From Hankyongella ginsenosidimutans (lineage in GTDB: Bacteria > Pseudomonadota > Alphaproteobacteria > Sphingomonadales > Sphingomonadaceae): a stretch of 64,000 bases of DNA. This document shows, piece by piece, positions 63,604 through 64,000 of the stretch; positions within the stretch are counted from its first letter, which is position 1; each line of letters starts with the position of its first letter. The DNA lies in contig NZ_CP039704.1 of the NCBI RefSeq assembly GCF_005144965.1, positions 2,774,001-2,838,000 of the forward strand, given 5' to 3'. The position numbers and the translations under genes were made by a program. The notes under the pieces were generated by a model. That model did not search any database. It was not told the DNA's origin and worked only from the letters and a program-made list of their open reading frames with translations.

Positions 63604-64000
63604 ATGACGGCGGAAAAGCCCCTGGCGGCATGGGTGCACCGGGGAACCCATTGGCCCGTCCTGGCATGAAGACGACGACGGCGATCCCCGTGCCAAACGG
63701 CGGTATCGCGCCATCTGGATATCGGACACCCACCTCGGCACGTCAGGCTGCAATGCAGGGTTGCTGCTCGATTTTCTGAAATCGACCGAAAGCGAAACCC
63801 TCTATCTCGTCGGCGACATCATCGATGGCTGGCGCCTGAAGAAGAGTTGGTACTGGCCGGATGCGCACAACGACGTCATTCGCCGGGTACTGAAAAAGCC
63901 AAGAAGGGCACGCGCGTGCTCTACATCCCCGGCAACCATGATGAAGTGCTGCGCCCCTATGTCGGCCTCAATCTCGGCGGCGTCGAGCTGGTGCGCGAGG
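63604..64000 (+). CDS. LpxH-like metallophosphoesterase, N-terminal part
   Basis: The start of a calcineurin-like phosphoesterase that leaves the window. RRYRAIWISDTHLGTSGCNA gives the first metal motif (D-x-H), TLYLVGDIIDGWRLKKSWYW the GDxxDxW motif, and VLYIPGNHDEVLR the GNHD motif. This WISDTHLGT...GDIIDGWRLKKSWYW pattern is the UDP-2,3-diacylglucosamine diphosphatase-like family common in alphaproteobacteria, acting in lipid A or related lipid metabolism. The start is uncertain: the ATG at 63604 joins the right frame only after an indel near 63660. Another indel lies near 63900. Confidence 0.75.

Overview
The window is a high-GC chromosomal segment from an alphaproteobacterium, probably Rhodospirillales-like; I cannot name the genus. 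Supporting signs are the ispH-thrB-rnhA order, cpdR divergent from an N-formylglutamate amidohydrolase, a Tad/Cpa pilus locus, polyhydroxybutyrate turnover genes, purF followed by an SDR gene, and TonB-dependent transport. Almost every gene longer than about 600 bp is broken by one-base indels, mostly at homopolymers, at about one per 600-800 bp (80-100 by hand count). In nearly all cases the protein continues in the next frame, so I treat the pieces as single genes read from an unpolished long-read-type assembly, not as pseudogenes.

Layout. 1-7.4 kb: an SDR fragment, purF, folE, hisI, an anchored SRPBCC protein, PHB depolymerase phaZ divergent from 3-hydroxybutyrate dehydrogenase, and a CobS-like protein lacking the catalytic motif. 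7.4-7.75 kb: two nested repeat elements. 7.8-15.6 kb: leucine degradation (liuB, liuC, liuD, liuA) with a chemotaxis receptor on the opposite strand. 15.6-21.1 kb: a lipoprotein, two TonB-C-like paralogues, ispH, thrB, rnhA, mscL and a hydrolase. 21.2-29.9 kb: the Tad/Cpa secretion core (cpaA-F, tadB, tadC). 30-38.4 kb: an OmpA/BON protein, a helix-hairpin-helix protein, a hydrolase, M2 and M1 peptidases and DUF3667, then tRNA-Pro. 38.5-42.5 kb: an EVE-domain gene, an unknown secreted protein, an AT-rich island with two envelope genes, and two tandem IS5-family elements sharing CTAG target copies. 42.6-47.2 kb: DUF2721, a zinc metallopeptidase and putA.

The most interesting part is 47.3-61.7 kb. 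Four minus-strand genes coupled by start/stop overlaps encode a GH31 enzyme with every residue of the sulfoquinovosidase K-E-R-W-Y signature, a LacI regulator, an aldo/keto reductase and an SsuD-like flavin monooxygenase. This matches the core of the oxidative sulfo-SMO pathway for sulfoquinovose, in which the sugar is released from its glycoside, desulfonated to 6-oxo-glucose plus sulfite, and reduced to glucose. Facing them are a TonB-dependent receptor and an MFS transporter in place of the ABC importer I know from Agrobacterium. Then comes a plus-strand run of a YeiH-type exporter, glpD, an FMN reductase, a RibB-like protein with an altered active site, and glpK. Together these could take up sulfoquinovosyl glycerol, cleave it, supply reduced FMN, expel sulfite/sulfate and feed glycerol to DHAP. 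The combination is inference from sequence.

61.8-64 kb: tRNA-Val, cpdR, N-formylglutamate amidohydrolase, two hairpin repeats, and the start of an LpxH-like metallophosphoesterase. A family of about 75-bp hairpin repeats (four copies) is scattered across the window, and the stems of one copy differ completely from the others while pairing is kept.
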